A stretch of 64,000 nt of DNA from JAOUEA01 sp035249905 (GTDB lineage Bacteria > Actinomycetota > UBA4738 > HRBIN12), in NCBI GenBank assembly GCA_035249905.1, contig DATFFT010000004.1, forward strand, positions 11,890 to 75,889. Direction: 5' to 3'. Both the position numbers and the translations under genes were made by a program. Below, piece after piece: positions 23,241-32,346 of this stretch; the first letter of the stretch is position 1, and the number at the start of each line of letters is the position of its first letter. Under the pieces are notes generated by a model. That model was not told the origin of the DNA and searched no databases. It saw only the letters and a program-made list of their open reading frames with translations.

Positions 23241-23630
23241 TCAGGTCGTGGTCGTCTCCCACAACCCCATCACGTTGCCTTCCGGATCCTCGAAGTAGGC
23301 GAATGCACCCATGCCGGGGATCTCGGTCCTCGACGTCACCGTCTTGCCGCCGGCGGCTTCGATCTGCTGCAGGGCGCCGCCGATCTCGTCGACGTCGACC
23401 GTGATGACGGGGGCCGGCAGCCGATCGGACCGATCGAACAAGCCGCCGTTGATCGCCCCGGGCTCGGTCGGCAGCTGGGTCTGCTCGTCCACCGGCGTCG
23501 TCGTGACGATCGTGTATCCGGACTCGCCCATCGACATCGTCTGGAGCTGCCAGCCGAAGACCGAGCCGTAGAAGTCCTTGGCTCGTTCGACGTCGTCGGC
23601 CGGGATCTCGAAATGCACCACCTTGCGCAT
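23241..23630 (-). CDS. VOC family protein
   Basis: A 129-residue VOC protein: VVHFEIPADDVERAKDFYGS at the start, PVITVDVDEIGGALQQIEAA in the second half, and the typical end YFEDPEGNVMGLWE. It resembles the glyoxalase-like YdeR/27 kDa antigen CFP30B group. AGGAGG lies 7 nt before ATG 23630. Convergent with the ligase gene (12-nt gap). Substrate unknown. Confidence 0.87.
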   Translation of the reverse strand: MRKVVHFEIPADDVERAKDFYGSVFGWQLQTMSMGESGYTIVTTTPVDEQTQLPTEPGAINGGLFDRSDRLPAPVITVDVDEIGGALQQIEAAGGKTVTSRTEIPGMGAFAYFEDPEGNVMGLWETTTT

Positions 23631-23788
23631 CTCCGTTCCTCCTTCCCGAGCATGCGCGACGACCGCGCTGCGCTCCATGTTCGTTGTGTGCTCACCGAAG
23701 CGCTACCCCGCCGTGACTTGAGTGCATTTCCTCGGCGACACACCGTGGCCCGAGACTCCCTCCTTCACCGCTGTACTTCCACCCGGCG

Positions 23789-24391
23789 TCATGCATCGGT
23801 GCCTCGGACATAGGCGAGGACCCCTTCGAGCGGACGAGGCACCTTGGACGGTTCCAGGGCCTCGACGAGGGCCGGAGCGGATCGGATCTTCCGGCCACGA
23901 TAGGTGCCGAAGAAGCGCCGGAGCTGCTCCTCGGCGCTCCGGCCTCGCCACTCGACCTGCCGCTGGAAGGTCCGGAACGAACCGAGCTCTCCCTGCGCCT
24001 CGACCACCCGTTCCACTGCGGCGACGCCGAGGGAACGGATCAGCTCGTCCTCGAGGTCGTCGACGCACACGAAGAAGCCGAGTCGTTCCATGCCGTCGCG
24101 CGTCAGGCGGGAGCCCAGGCCGATCCGTTCGAGCCCGTCCCGGAAGTCCGCCTCCTGCGCAGCGTCACAGAGCCCCGCCAGCCGCACGTCGAGACCCCGA
24201 GGGCCGAACGTCTCCAGGAACCGCGTGATGTTCTTCGAGCCCCCGATCGACACGATCGACACCCCTTCGGCCTCGAGGTTCTGTCCTCGACGCTCGGCGA
24301 GCGCCTCGATCGCGCGCTGGTCACTGATCCCTTCGACGAGCGCGGCCGCGACGGTGGAACGCACGCTCACCTCGCCCGACGTCACGCCCAT
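23789..24391 (-). CDS. Stand-alone OLD-like TOPRIM protein
   Basis: A 200-residue protein. Residues 16-30 (AALVEGISDQRAIEA, with E20) and 45-80 (SIVSIGGSKNITRFLE, then LAGLCDAAQE with D76) match the TOPRIM fold of OLD-family nucleases, here without their ATPase domain. A C-terminal helical part follows. TOPRIM glutamate and aspartate residues hold Mg for nucleotidyl transfer or phosphodiester cleavage. The ribosome site at the ATG is weak; a GTG at codon 10 is possible. Neighbours give no hint. A nuclease role is inferred, not shown. Confidence 0.65.
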   Translation of the reverse strand: MGVTSGEVSVRSTVAAALVEGISDQRAIEALAERRGQNLEAEGVSIVSIGGSKNITRFLETFGPRGLDVRLAGLCDAAQEADFRDGLERIGLGSRLTRDGMERLGFFVCVDDLEDELIRSLGVAAVERVVEAQGELGSFRTFQRQVEWRGRSAEEQLRRFFGTYRGRKIRSAPALVEALEPSKVPRPLEGVLAYVRGTDA

Positions 24392-24444
24392 CTCGCCACC
24401 GTACCGGCGGTCCGGGCGTTCGGTCCGTCGAGGGCGCCCGTCGG

Positions 24445-25230
24445 TCAGACGCGGCGGCGGTAACGAGCGATCGCCAGCGGCGCGAACACCGCGACGATCG
24501 CGGCCAGCCAGATCAACGATTCGATCACCGGGCGAGCGACCGGACCGCCGAGCATCAGGCCTCGCGCGGCATCGATCGCCGCGGTGACCGGGTTCGCGTT
24601 GGCGATGGGCTGCAGCCACCCGGGCATGGTCTCGACGGGCACGAACGCAGAGCTCGCGAACGTGAGCGGCAGGATGATCATGAAGCCCCACGTGTTCACC
24701 GACTCCGTGCTACGAGCCGTGATGCCGATGAACGCCATCGGCCAGCACATCGAGAGCCCGAACGCCGTGACCAGCGCGAGCGCTCCCACCGCGCCGGCAG
24801 CACCGCCACCGAACCGGAACCCGAGCAACACCGCGAAGCCGGTGATGATCAGGACGCTCCAGATGATGCGCACGCCGTCGGCGAGGATGCGTCCGCCGAT
24901 CACCGAGGATCGAGCCATCGGCAACGAGCGGAAGCGGTCGATCACCCCTCGCTGGAAGTCGGTGTTCAGCGCGAGCGCCGTCGTGAACGGCAAGAAGGCC
25001 ACGGACTGCACGAGGATGCCGGGCAGCGCGAACTGCAGGTATTCCTTGCTCGACCCCGCGATCGCCCCGCCGAACACATAGACGAACAGCACGAGGAACA
25101 TCAACGGCTGGATCGACATCTCCACGAGCTGTTCCGGCGTGGCCTTGATGTGCAGCAGGTTCCGACGGGCGATCGTCAGCGTGTTGCTGACCACGTTGCC
25201 ATGCCCGACATCGACGCTCGCGGTGCTCAT
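24445..25230 (-). CDS. ABC-2 type permease (DrrB-like)
   Basis: A 261-residue exporter subunit with about six membrane helices, beginning after a short cytoplasmic N-terminus. It contains the ABC-2 signature region (SMCWPMAFIGITARSTESVN, then FASSAFVPVETMPGWLQPIA). It pairs with the ATPase just upstream; its ATG overlaps the ATPase stop. The family exports drugs, antibiotics or lipids such as daunorubicin-type molecules. The substrate here is unknown. Confidence 0.92.
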   Translation of the reverse strand: MSTASVDVGHGNVVSNTLTIARRNLLHIKATPEQLVEMSIQPLMFLVLFVYVFGGAIAGSSKEYLQFALPGILVQSVAFLPFTTALALNTDFQRGVIDRFRSLPMARSSVIGGRILADGVRIIWSVLIITGFAVLLGFRFGGGAAGAVGALALVTAFGLSMCWPMAFIGITARSTESVNTWGFMIILPLTFASSAFVPVETMPGWLQPIANANPVTAAIDAARGLMLGGPVARPVIESLIWLAAIVAVFAPLAIARYRRRV

Positions 25231-26222
25231 GCCGTTCTCCTCTCAGCGCTCTCTTCCACGCCGGCCTGGTCATCGAGCTCGTCGCCGTCGGCGACGTGCC
25301 CCGTCACGGCCAGGAAGACCTCGTCGAGGCTCGGCCGGCGAAGCGACAGATCGTCGACCGCGATGTCGGCCTCGTCGAGGCGACGGAACGCCTGGCCGAT
25401 CGCCGAGCGATCGTCGATGCGGACCATCACCAGCTGCCCGTCGTTGTAGACGCCGTCGCCCTCTCGGTCGAAGCTCGAGAGGATGCCTTCGACCGCGGGC
25501 AGATCGGCCTGGTCGGCCGGCTGGGCCTGCAGGACGAGCCCGCCGACCCTGGTCTTCAGCTGCTGCGGCGTGCCGGCGGCGATCACGCGGCCGTGGTCGA
25601 TCACGACGATCTCGTCGGCGAGGCGGTCGGCTTCCTCGAGGTACTGGGTGGTGAGGAGCACGGTCGTGCCGTCGGCGACGAGCGAGCGGATCATGGCCCA
25701 CAGCTCCAACCGGCTGCGTGGGTCGAGGCCGGTGGTCGGTTCATCGAGGTACAGGTAGCGGGGCCGACCGACGAGGCTCGCCGCCAGATCGAGCCGCCGA
25801 CGCATGCCACCCGAGTACGTCTTGACCAGCTTCGTCGCCGCGTCGGCCAGATCGAACGCCTCGAGCAACTCGGTCGCGCGCCGACGCGCCTCGCGGGGCC
25901 GCACCCCGAGCAACCGTCCGAGCATGAACAGGTTCTCGTTGCCGGACAGGAGCTCGTCGACCGCCGCGTACTGTCCGGTCAGTCCGATCAATGCGCGCAC
26001 CTTCTCGGGGTTGCGCGCGACGTCGTACCCGCCGACCGCCGCTCGCCCCTCGTCGGGACGCAGCAGCGTGGACAACACGCGGATCGCCGTGGTCTTGCCG
26101 GCGCCGTTGGGCCCCAGCAGCCCGAACACGGTGCCCTCTCGGGCCACCATGTCGATGCCGCCGAGCGCTCGGGTGGTGCCGAAGCTCTTCGCGAGCCCTT
26201 CCGTCTCGATCGCAGATGTCAC
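25227..26222 (-). CDS. ABC exporter ATP-binding protein (DrrA-like)
   Basis: A 331-residue ATPase: Walker A GPNGAGKTT, signature YSGGMRRRLDLAASL, Walker B LYLDEP. A C-terminal extension of about 90 residues, ending near SLRRPSLDEVFLAVTGH, is typical of the daunorubicin-resistance DrrA group. GTG 26222 follows GGGGGAG. It is first in the two-gene exporter operon, divergent from the WYL regulator at 26333 across 110 nt. Confidence 0.92.
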   Translation of the reverse strand: MTSAIETEGLAKSFGTTRALGGIDMVAREGTVFGLLGPNGAGKTTAIRVLSTLLRPDEGRAAVGGYDVARNPEKVRALIGLTGQYAAVDELLSGNENLFMLGRLLGVRPREARRRATELLEAFDLADAATKLVKTYSGGMRRRLDLAASLVGRPRYLYLDEPTTGLDPRSRLELWAMIRSLVADGTTVLLTTQYLEEADRLADEIVVIDHGRVIAAGTPQQLKTRVGGLVLQAQPADQADLPAVEGILSSFDREGDGVYNDGQLVMVRIDDRSAIGQAFRRLDEADIAVDDLSLRRPSLDEVFLAVTGHVADGDELDDQAGVEESAERRTA

Positions 26223-26332
26223 TCGATCTCCCCCTTCTTCGATGCGGAACGGGAACGAACCGCGGTGCATGAACGATCATGCTGCGGTGAAGTGGTCACC
26301 CTCTGGCCAGTTTCTGTGAGAACCTCGAACCC

Positions 26333-27298
26333 GTGCGTGCGGATCGTCTCGTCGCGGCCTTGCTCGTCCTGCAGGCGCGGGGGCGGGTCACCGCGGGCGA
26401 GCTCGCCGAGGAGCTCGAGATCTCCGAGCGCACGGCCCGCCGCGACCTCGAGGCGCTCGCGATGGCCGGTATCCCCGTCTATTCCCAAGCAGGACGGGGC
26501 GGCGGATGGTCGCTCGTCGGAGGCGCCCGAACCGATCTCAGCGGGTTGACGGCCGCCGAGGCGCGGACCTTGTTCCTCGTGGCCGGACCGTCGGCAGCGG
26601 CGACCCCACCGGTCAAGGCGGCCCTTCGCAAGCTCGTCAGCGCCCTTCCCGAGCCGTTGCGTGCCGAGGCGGAATCGGCGGCCTCCGCCATCGTGCTCGA
26701 CCCGGACAGATGGGACCGGGCGAGCCGGCCCGAGCCCGAACACCTCGACGTGCTGCAGCGCGCGGTCGTCGATTCGGTGCAGGTGCGGTTGCGCTACGCG
26801 GGCCGTGATCGCCCCGAGACCGAGCGGCTGGTGCATCCGCTGGGCCTCGTGGCCAAGGCGTCGGTCTGGTACCTGGTCGCCGACACCGATGCCGGCCTGC
26901 GCACGTTCCGCCTCAGCCGCGTGCGCGGCGTCGAGGTCACCGACGAACCCGCCGAGCGCCCCGAGGGCTTCGACCTCGCCGAGACGTGGAAGACGATCGT
27001 GGACCGCATCGACGAACGGCGCGAGTGGTTCGAGGCCTCCGCGCTCGTCGACCCCGCGGCCGTCCGGTGGCTGCGAGCCTCGTTCGGCAACCGCTGCACG
27101 GTGGGGAAGGCTGGCCGCGACGGACGGGTCGGATGCGAGCTCAGGAGTTGGTCTGCGCACACGCTCGCGTCGGAGCTGGCGTCGTTCGGCGCCCGGGTCG
27201 AGGTCGTGTCGCCCGACGAGGTGCGCGACGAGCTCGCAAGCCTGGGAGCTGCGTTGATCGACCGCTACGGCCATCCCGCAGCGGCGCCTCACCCATAG
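26333..27298 (+). CDS. WYL-domain transcriptional regulator (DeoR-like HTH)
   Basis: A 321-residue regulator. The N-terminal winged helix-turn-helix is ADRLVAALLVLQARGRV followed by LEISERTARRDLEALAMAGI (to about 50). The WYL domain spans about 140-225 (HPLGLVAKASVWYLVADTD), and a WCX-type C-terminal extension follows. WYL domains are ligand sensors. It is divergent from the DrrAB-like exporter, its likely target. GTG 26333 is read with little or no leader; no Shine-Dalgarno is visible. Confidence 0.92.
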   Translation: MRADRLVAALLVLQARGRVTAGELAEELEISERTARRDLEALAMAGIPVYSQAGRGGGWSLVGGARTDLSGLTAAEARTLFLVAGPSAAATPPVKAALRKLVSALPEPLRAEAESAASAIVLDPDRWDRASRPEPEHLDVLQRAVVDSVQVRLRYAGRDRPETERLVHPLGLVAKASVWYLVADTDAGLRTFRLSRVRGVEVTDEPAERPEGFDLAETWKTIVDRIDERREWFEASALVDPAAVRWLRASFGNRCTVGKAGRDGRVGCELRSWSAHTLASELASFGARVEVVSPDEVRDELASLGAALIDRYGHPAAAPHP

Positions 27299-27405
27299 CC
27301 CGTCGCCCCGTCGCGCACGTCGTGCTCCATCCATCACCCACCAACGACCGACCTGGACCGCGGAACTCATCGCCGAACGCTGCGAAAGGGCGCCATGATG
27401 TCTGC

Positions 27406-30177
27406 ATGCCTCACGTCGGCCGGGCACCCGGCCATGCCGGGATCGCGGCGCGCGGCCACCTCGAGCTCCCCCGAAGCAACCCCGTCTGGCGCACGGCCCC
27501 GACGGTGCTGCTGCGCTTCCGCTCCTTGTTCGCGGCGCTGGCCGTGGGGGTGTTCCTCGTCTCGGTCGTCGCCGCGGCGTATCCGCTGTTCCTGTCAGCG
27601 TCGGAGAACGACCTCCTGGCCTCGGCGATCGCCGATCCGACGATCACCCGCTACGGCATGGGCGTCGCGTACGGGGCGACCGATCAGGAGCTGTCACCGG
27701 ACCCCGGAGATCGCACGAGCTGGGAACGTCGGGAGGAGGCGTTCTCCGAGGAGGTCGCCGTCAGCGAGGCGCTCGATGCCTCCCAGGTCGCCATCTTCGG
27801 CGGCGTCGTGTCGGTGACCGATGCCTCCGGGACCCCACCCGAGACCGGCATCGTCGTGGGACGCCTGTTCGCGGGCACCGATGCCCTCGACCACGTACAG
27901 GTGCTGGACGGCTCCGATGGGCCCGGCCTCTGGCTGCCCGACAACGTCGCGACGCCGCTCGGCGTCGGGCCGGGCGATGAGATCGTGCTGCACGTGGGTC
28001 GAAAGGAGGCGGCCGCGTCGATCGACGGCGTCTACGCCAGCCTGTACACGCAGCCTCGACAGGGGTACTGGCGCCACTGGAACCTCGACATCTACCCGTG
28101 CCCGGAGATCACGTGCTCGACCCCGCCACAGTTCATCCTGGCCGATCACGATCAGCTCGTCGACATCTCCGAACGCCTCGGGGTGCGGAGGGCCGCGTTC
28201 GCCTGGCAGGCCCCCGTGTCCGTGGACCCGCCGCTCACGCTGGCGCGAGCTCGCGAGCTCGCGGCGTTCACCGACTCGCTCGAGCGCGAGATGAGCCCCG
28301 GCGGCTCGGGGTACCGGCTCTTCCACTGCTGCGGGACGACCTACACCCCACACGGGACGGTCGAGGTCACGTTCTCGGGCAACGCTGCGCTCGTCGTCGG
28401 CGAGGTGGAACAGCGGATCGCCTCGGTCCAGGGGCCGATGACGGTACTGCTGATCGCCGGCCTCGCGATCGCGCTCGCCGTGGTGGCGGCGGCCGCGGTC
28501 TTCGTCGTCGCCGGACGACGCGTCGAGTCCGGGGTGCTCACGATCCGTGGGTGGGGCCCGGTCGCGTTCGGCGCGAAGACCGCCCTCGAGACGACGCTGC
28601 CCGCGGTGATCGGCGGAGCGATCGGGTTCGCCACGGCGACCCTGCTGGTGGCAACGGTCGGTCCCGACGCGCCGATCGACCCGTCCGTCCGGTCGGTGGC
28701 GATGGCCGCCTCCGTGGCCGGCACGGTCACGGCGTTGGTCGTGGTCGCCATCGTGTCGGGCGTCGCGTTCGTCGCGCGACACGAGCATCGGCACCGAGTG
28801 AGCCGAGCGTTGGCCGCCGTTCCCTGGGAGCTCGCGGCCCTCGCCGCAGCATGGGTGCTCGCGAGGCGGTTGTCCCACGGCGGGGTCGAGCAGATCGGTG
28901 GGATCGAGCGGCCTCGGCCCGCCGTGTTCCTCTTCCCGCTGATGCTCGCCCTCGCGGCGGCCATCGTGGGCGCGCGGATCGCCCGCCTCGCACTGACATG
29001 GTCCCGACGGGTGCGTCCGAGCATCGGCGCCGGCGCGACGTGGCTCGCGATCCGCAGGCTCCGATCGGCCCCGGGCCTGACATCCCTCCTGCTCGTCGCG
29101 GGGATCCTCAGCCTCACGATCGCGACGGCCGCCCTCGCGACGGTCGCGTCGCTGCGGACCACCGTGCGATCGAAGGCCGAGGTGTTCGTCGGCAGCCAGG
29201 TGCAGGTGCGGGTCGAGGGACCGGCGGAGATCACCGCCGAGTTCCACTTCCCGCTCACCACCGTCACCAGGCTGCACGATGCAGGGACGCTCGACGACAC
29301 CGACACGAGCTTCGACCTGCTCGCGATCGACCCGGCGACGTTCGCGGGCGCCGCGTCCTGGAACGACGCGTTCTCCGACACGCCGCTCGACACGCTCCTG
29401 GAACGGCTGGCCGAGCGCGGAACCGGCGCCGCCCCCGTGGTGGTTGCGAACGGCGATGGCCTCGCTCCGACGACGATGGAGATCGCGCGCCACTCCGTTC
29501 CCCTGCAGGTGGTGGGGCAGGCGGCGGCCTTCCCCGGAGCGTCGTCGGATCGACGACCGCTCCTCGTGGTGGATCGAGCCGCCCTCGCCGACGCCTTCCG
29601 CGGCCTCCCCGATCCGCTCCTCGTTCCGAGGGCGACAAGTGAGGTGTGGATCGACGGTCCTCCCGACGACGTGCAGCCACGGCTGCGGGATCTCGGCATC
29701 CGACCGTTGCTGGTGATCACGGCCGACGAGGTGCAGGACATCCCGTTCATCGATGCGGTCGTGCAGACGTTCCTGGTGCTCCAGGTCCTCGGGTACTCGG
29801 CCGTCGTGCTGCTGCTGGTCGTCGGGGTCGTGTACCTGCACGCGCGGCAGCGCGGCCGTGCGGTGGCGACCACGCTCTCCGATCGCATGGGGATGGCGCG
29901 TTCCACCATGCGGGCCGCGTCGATCCTGGAGCTGGGGGTGCTGCTGCTCGCATCGCTCCTGGTAGGCACGTTCACAGGTGCGATCGCGACCGGGGTGATC
30001 GTGCCGAGCATCGACCCCCTGCCCACGATCCCGCCCGAACCGCTCCTGGCGTTCCCGTTCGCGGCGATCGTAGCGACCGTGCTCTGCCTCTCGCTCGCCG
30101 CCTTCGTCGGCGGCGCCGCGGCCGACCGGGGGGCGCGGCACGTCTCGACCGGGGAGGTGATGCGCGTTGCCGAATGA
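27406..30177 (+). CDS. FtsX-like/MacB-type ABC permease, large
   Basis: A 923-residue membrane protein of the MacB/LolE (FtsX) class in duplicated form. There is one helix at about 38-60 and a large outside domain (60-343). A block of helices follows at about 344-370, 395-455, 470-530 and 555-580, then a second outside domain (585-780). Three final helices lie at about 785-808, 838-865 and 880-905. Such proteins transmit force rather than form a channel, acting on lipoproteins, peptides or the cell wall. ATG 27406 has CATGAT 6 nt before it, so it may be leaderless. It overlaps the ATPase gene by 11 nt. Confidence 0.87.
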   Translation: MPHVGRAPGHAGIAARGHLELPRSNPVWRTAPTVLLRFRSLFAALAVGVFLVSVVAAAYPLFLSASENDLLASAIADPTITRYGMGVAYGATDQELSPDPGDRTSWERREEAFSEEVAVSEALDASQVAIFGGVVSVTDASGTPPETGIVVGRLFAGTDALDHVQVLDGSDGPGLWLPDNVATPLGVGPGDEIVLHVGRKEAAASIDGVYASLYTQPRQGYWRHWNLDIYPCPEITCSTPPQFILADHDQLVDISERLGVRRAAFAWQAPVSVDPPLTLARARELAAFTDSLEREMSPGGSGYRLFHCCGTTYTPHGTVEVTFSGNAALVVGEVEQRIASVQGPMTVLLIAGLAIALAVVAAAAVFVVAGRRVESGVLTIRGWGPVAFGAKTALETTLPAVIGGAIGFATATLLVATVGPDAPIDPSVRSVAMAASVAGTVTALVVVAIVSGVAFVARHEHRHRVSRALAAVPWELAALAAAWVLARRLSHGGVEQIGGIERPRPAVFLFPLMLALAAAIVGARIARLALTWSRRVRPSIGAGATWLAIRRLRSAPGLTSLLLVAGILSLTIATAALATVASLRTTVRSKAEVFVGSQVQVRVEGPAEITAEFHFPLTTVTRLHDAGTLDDTDTSFDLLAIDPATFAGAASWNDAFSDTPLDTLLERLAERGTGAAPVVVANGDGLAPTTMEIARHSVPLQVVGQAAAFPGASSDRRPLLVVDRAALADAFRGLPDPLLVPRATSEVWIDGPPDDVQPRLRDLGIRPLLVITADEVQDIPFIDAVVQTFLVLQVLGYSAVVLLLVVGVVYLHARQRGRAVATTLSDRMGMARSTMRAASILELGVLLLASLLVGTFTGAIATGVIVPSIDPLPTIPPEPLLAFPFAAIVATVLCLSLAAFVGGAAADRGARHVSTGEVMRVAE

Positions 30178-31573
30178 CAGCGCCGCCGTGCGGTTGCACG
30201 CCGTCGTACGAACCTACCGGACGCCCACGGGTGAGGTGCGCGCGCTCCGCGACGTGTCGGCCGACCTGCCCGCCGGCGTCGTCTCCGCCGTGGTCGGTCC
30301 CTCGGGAAGCGGGAAATCCTCGCTGCTGCGACTGGTCGCCGGTCTCGACCGGCCGACCGAGGGCTCCGTGCGGGTCCACGGAACGGAGCTCGGGGGAGCC
30401 TCGTCGAGAGCACGCCGCCGGGCACGACGATCGACGGTCGGGTACGTGTTCCAACGGCCGTCGGACAACCTCGTCCCACACCTCACCGTGGCCGACCATC
30501 TGCGGTTGGCCTCGCGCGCCGGCGATCTCACGGACCACGACGTGCTGAGCACGGCCGACGAGCTCGGTCTCACTCCCCGGCTCTCGCACCGGCCCGACGA
30601 GCTGTCCGGGGGGGAGCAACAGCGCGCGGCCGTGGCCCAGGCGCTCGCGTCGGGTGCCACCGTGATCGTGGCCGACGAACCGACGGCGGAGCTGGACTCC
30701 GATGCGGCCGACATGGTGCTCGGCCGGATCGCCGCCCTGGCAACACGCGGGGTCACGTTCGTCCTAGCCACCCACGATCCCTCCGTGATGGCGATCGCCG
30801 AGCACCGACTCGAACTGGAGCACGGAGCCGTCGCCGGCGCGGTGCCATCGGGCACGCAGCCGACCGACCAGCTCGACCGACCCCTGCGATGGCCCTCGGA
30901 CGTGGAGCCGATCGGACCGTGGCTCGACGACGACGGCCCCGCGCTTCGACTCGACGGGGTCACGAAGACCTTCGGCAGCTCCGCCGATGCGGTCCGTGCC
31001 GTGGACGGGGCCGGTCTCGAGGCGCGTCCGGGCGAGGCGATCGCGCTCGTGGGTCGCTCCGGCTCGGGCAAGACCACGTTGCTCAACATCGCCGCCGGCT
31101 GGGAACGGCCCGATTCAGGAACGGTTCTGCGCCCCGGAGGCCCCGCCCCCGGCTGGTCGGACGTCGCCGTCGTCCCCCAGCATCTCGGGTTGATGGACGA
31201 GCTGAGCATCCGCGAGAACGTCGAGTACCCTGCTCGGCTGGACGGAAGCCTCGAAGAGCGAGGCGACCTCATCGACGATCTGCTGGAGCGGCTGGGGCTC
31301 TCGGCGATCCAACTGCGGTCGCCTCGGGAGAGCTCGCTCGGGGAACAGCAACGAACCGCCGTCGCTCGGGCGGTCGTGCTCGGTCCCGCGCTGATCGTCG
31401 CCGACGAGCCGACGGCTCACCAGGACGCGGGTTGGACGATCGCCGTGCTGCGCACCCTCACCGACGCGACGACGATCGGAGGGTGCTGCCTGATCGCCAC
31501 CCACGACGCGACCGTCCTCGGCTCGGTCGACCGAACGATCGGCATCGCCGACGGACGCCTGTCGCAGGCGTGA
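30167..31573 (+). CDS. Fused double-NBD ABC ATPase (LolD/MacB type)
   Basis: A 468-residue protein with two ATPase domains in one chain. NBD1 (about 1-230) has Walker A GPSGSGKSS (44-52), signature LSGGEQQRAAVAQ and Walker B VADEPTAELD. NBD2 (about 255-468) has Walker A GRSGSGKTT, an altered signature SLGEQQRTAVAR, and VADEPTAHQD. A linker of about 25 residues joins them. MacB/LolD ATPases normally work as homodimers of separate chains, so this fused asymmetric form is unusual. The start is TTG 30167, with GGGGAGG 9 nt upstream and an 11-nt overlap with the permease gene. Confidence 0.88.
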   Translation: MPNDSAAVRLHAVVRTYRTPTGEVRALRDVSADLPAGVVSAVVGPSGSGKSSLLRLVAGLDRPTEGSVRVHGTELGGASSRARRRARRSTVGYVFQRPSDNLVPHLTVADHLRLASRAGDLTDHDVLSTADELGLTPRLSHRPDELSGGEQQRAAVAQALASGATVIVADEPTAELDSDAADMVLGRIAALATRGVTFVLATHDPSVMAIAEHRLELEHGAVAGAVPSGTQPTDQLDRPLRWPSDVEPIGPWLDDDGPALRLDGVTKTFGSSADAVRAVDGAGLEARPGEAIALVGRSGSGKTTLLNIAAGWERPDSGTVLRPGGPAPGWSDVAVVPQHLGLMDELSIRENVEYPARLDGSLEERGDLIDDLLERLGLSAIQLRSPRESSLGEQQRTAVARAVVLGPALIVADEPTAHQDAGWTIAVLRTLTDATTIGGCCLIATHDATVLGSVDRTIGIADGRLSQA

Positions 31574-31638
31574 CGATCGGACCCCCCACGACCGGGTGCT
31601 ACGCACATGAGGCGTTACCTGCCAAGGTCGAACACTGG

Positions 31639-31667
31639 TTGACGGACACCGACCCGGCAGCGATACT
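31639..31667 (+). promoter_or_regulatory. Sigma-70 promoter, leaderless start
   Basis: -35 TTGACG (31639-31644), 17-base spacer, -10 GATACT (31662-31667). The CGNR gene's ATG begins 6 nt later, so the transcript should start at or beside the start codon. Confidence 0.75.
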
Positions 31668-31673
31668 CCGATC

Positions 31674-32228
31674 ATGACGACCGAGGTCAGGAACCCCAGT
31701 GAGGCGCCGGGCGAGCTCGACCTGGTCCGCCGGTTCGTGAACACCCTCGACATCGAGGAGGGGACCGACGACCTGAGCACGCCCGCAGAGGCGAAGGCCT
31801 GGCTCGAAGGGGAAGGGTGGCGGACGCGGGTCGGGGAGCGCGAGCTGCGTGAGCTCGTGTCGTTCCGTGAGGCGGTGCGGGACTTCGTCGGATCACGGGG
31901 CACCGAGGGCGACGAGGACGCGGTCGCGGCGATCGACTCGATCGCCCGCCGATACCCCCTCGTCGTCAGCTTCGCCTCGTCCGAGGTGTTGTTCCCGCCC
32001 TCGAACGGGGTGCCGGGATTCATCGAGCGGGTCCTGGGTCTCGTGGCGGCCGCGGAGATCGACGGGTCCTGGGACCGCATGAAGACCTGTGCGAACCATG
32101 GGTGCCGTTGGCTCTTCTTCGACCACTCGAGGAATCGCTCCCGAACCTGGTGCACGATGGACCTCTGCGGCAGTCAGGCGAAGATGCGCGCGTACCGCAA
32201 CCGCCAGGCCGCCCGCGCGAGCCTGTAG
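31674..32228 (+). CDS. CGNR zinc-finger/ABATE-domain regulator
   Basis: A 184-residue protein. The N-terminal ABATE-like domain (about 15-130) contains LVRRFVNTLD and RELVSFREAVRDFV. The C-terminal zinc finger has CANHGCRWLFFDHSRNRSR followed by WCTMDLCGSQAKMRAYRNRQ, with four Cys in the CGNR arrangement. The namesake CGNR tetrapeptide reads CGSQ here. These proteins are thought to be stress-responsive transcription regulators. It is single, with a TTGACG-N17-GATACT promoter and no leader. Confidence 0.88.
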   Translation: MTTEVRNPSEAPGELDLVRRFVNTLDIEEGTDDLSTPAEAKAWLEGEGWRTRVGERELRELVSFREAVRDFVGSRGTEGDEDAVAAIDSIARRYPLVVSFASSEVLFPPSNGVPGFIERVLGLVAAAEIDGSWDRMKTCANHGCRWLFFDHSRNRSRTWCTMDLCGSQAKMRAYRNRQAARASL

Positions 32229-32287
32229 GCCCGTACCGTCCGTGCCCTCGACCTCCTGCAGTTGACCTCGTTCATCGCTCCTTGGGC

Positions 32288-32345
32288 TTGACGAGGTGAG
32301 GATGGCTGTTCTATAACCTTCTCGTTCTAGAAAGGGGAGGTTATA
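32288..32345 (+). promoter_or_regulatory. Sigma-70 promoter with ArsR operator
   Basis: -35 TTGACG (32288-32293), 18-base spacer, -10 TATAAC (32312-32317). An inverted repeat covers the -10 and start region: TATAACCTTCTC (32312-32323) against GGGGAGGTTATA (32334-32345), matching at 10 of 12. The spacer itself holds the palindrome TTCTAGAA. GGGGAGG doubles as the ribosome site of the ArsR gene at 32347. Confidence 0.75.
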
Positions 32346-32346
32346 C

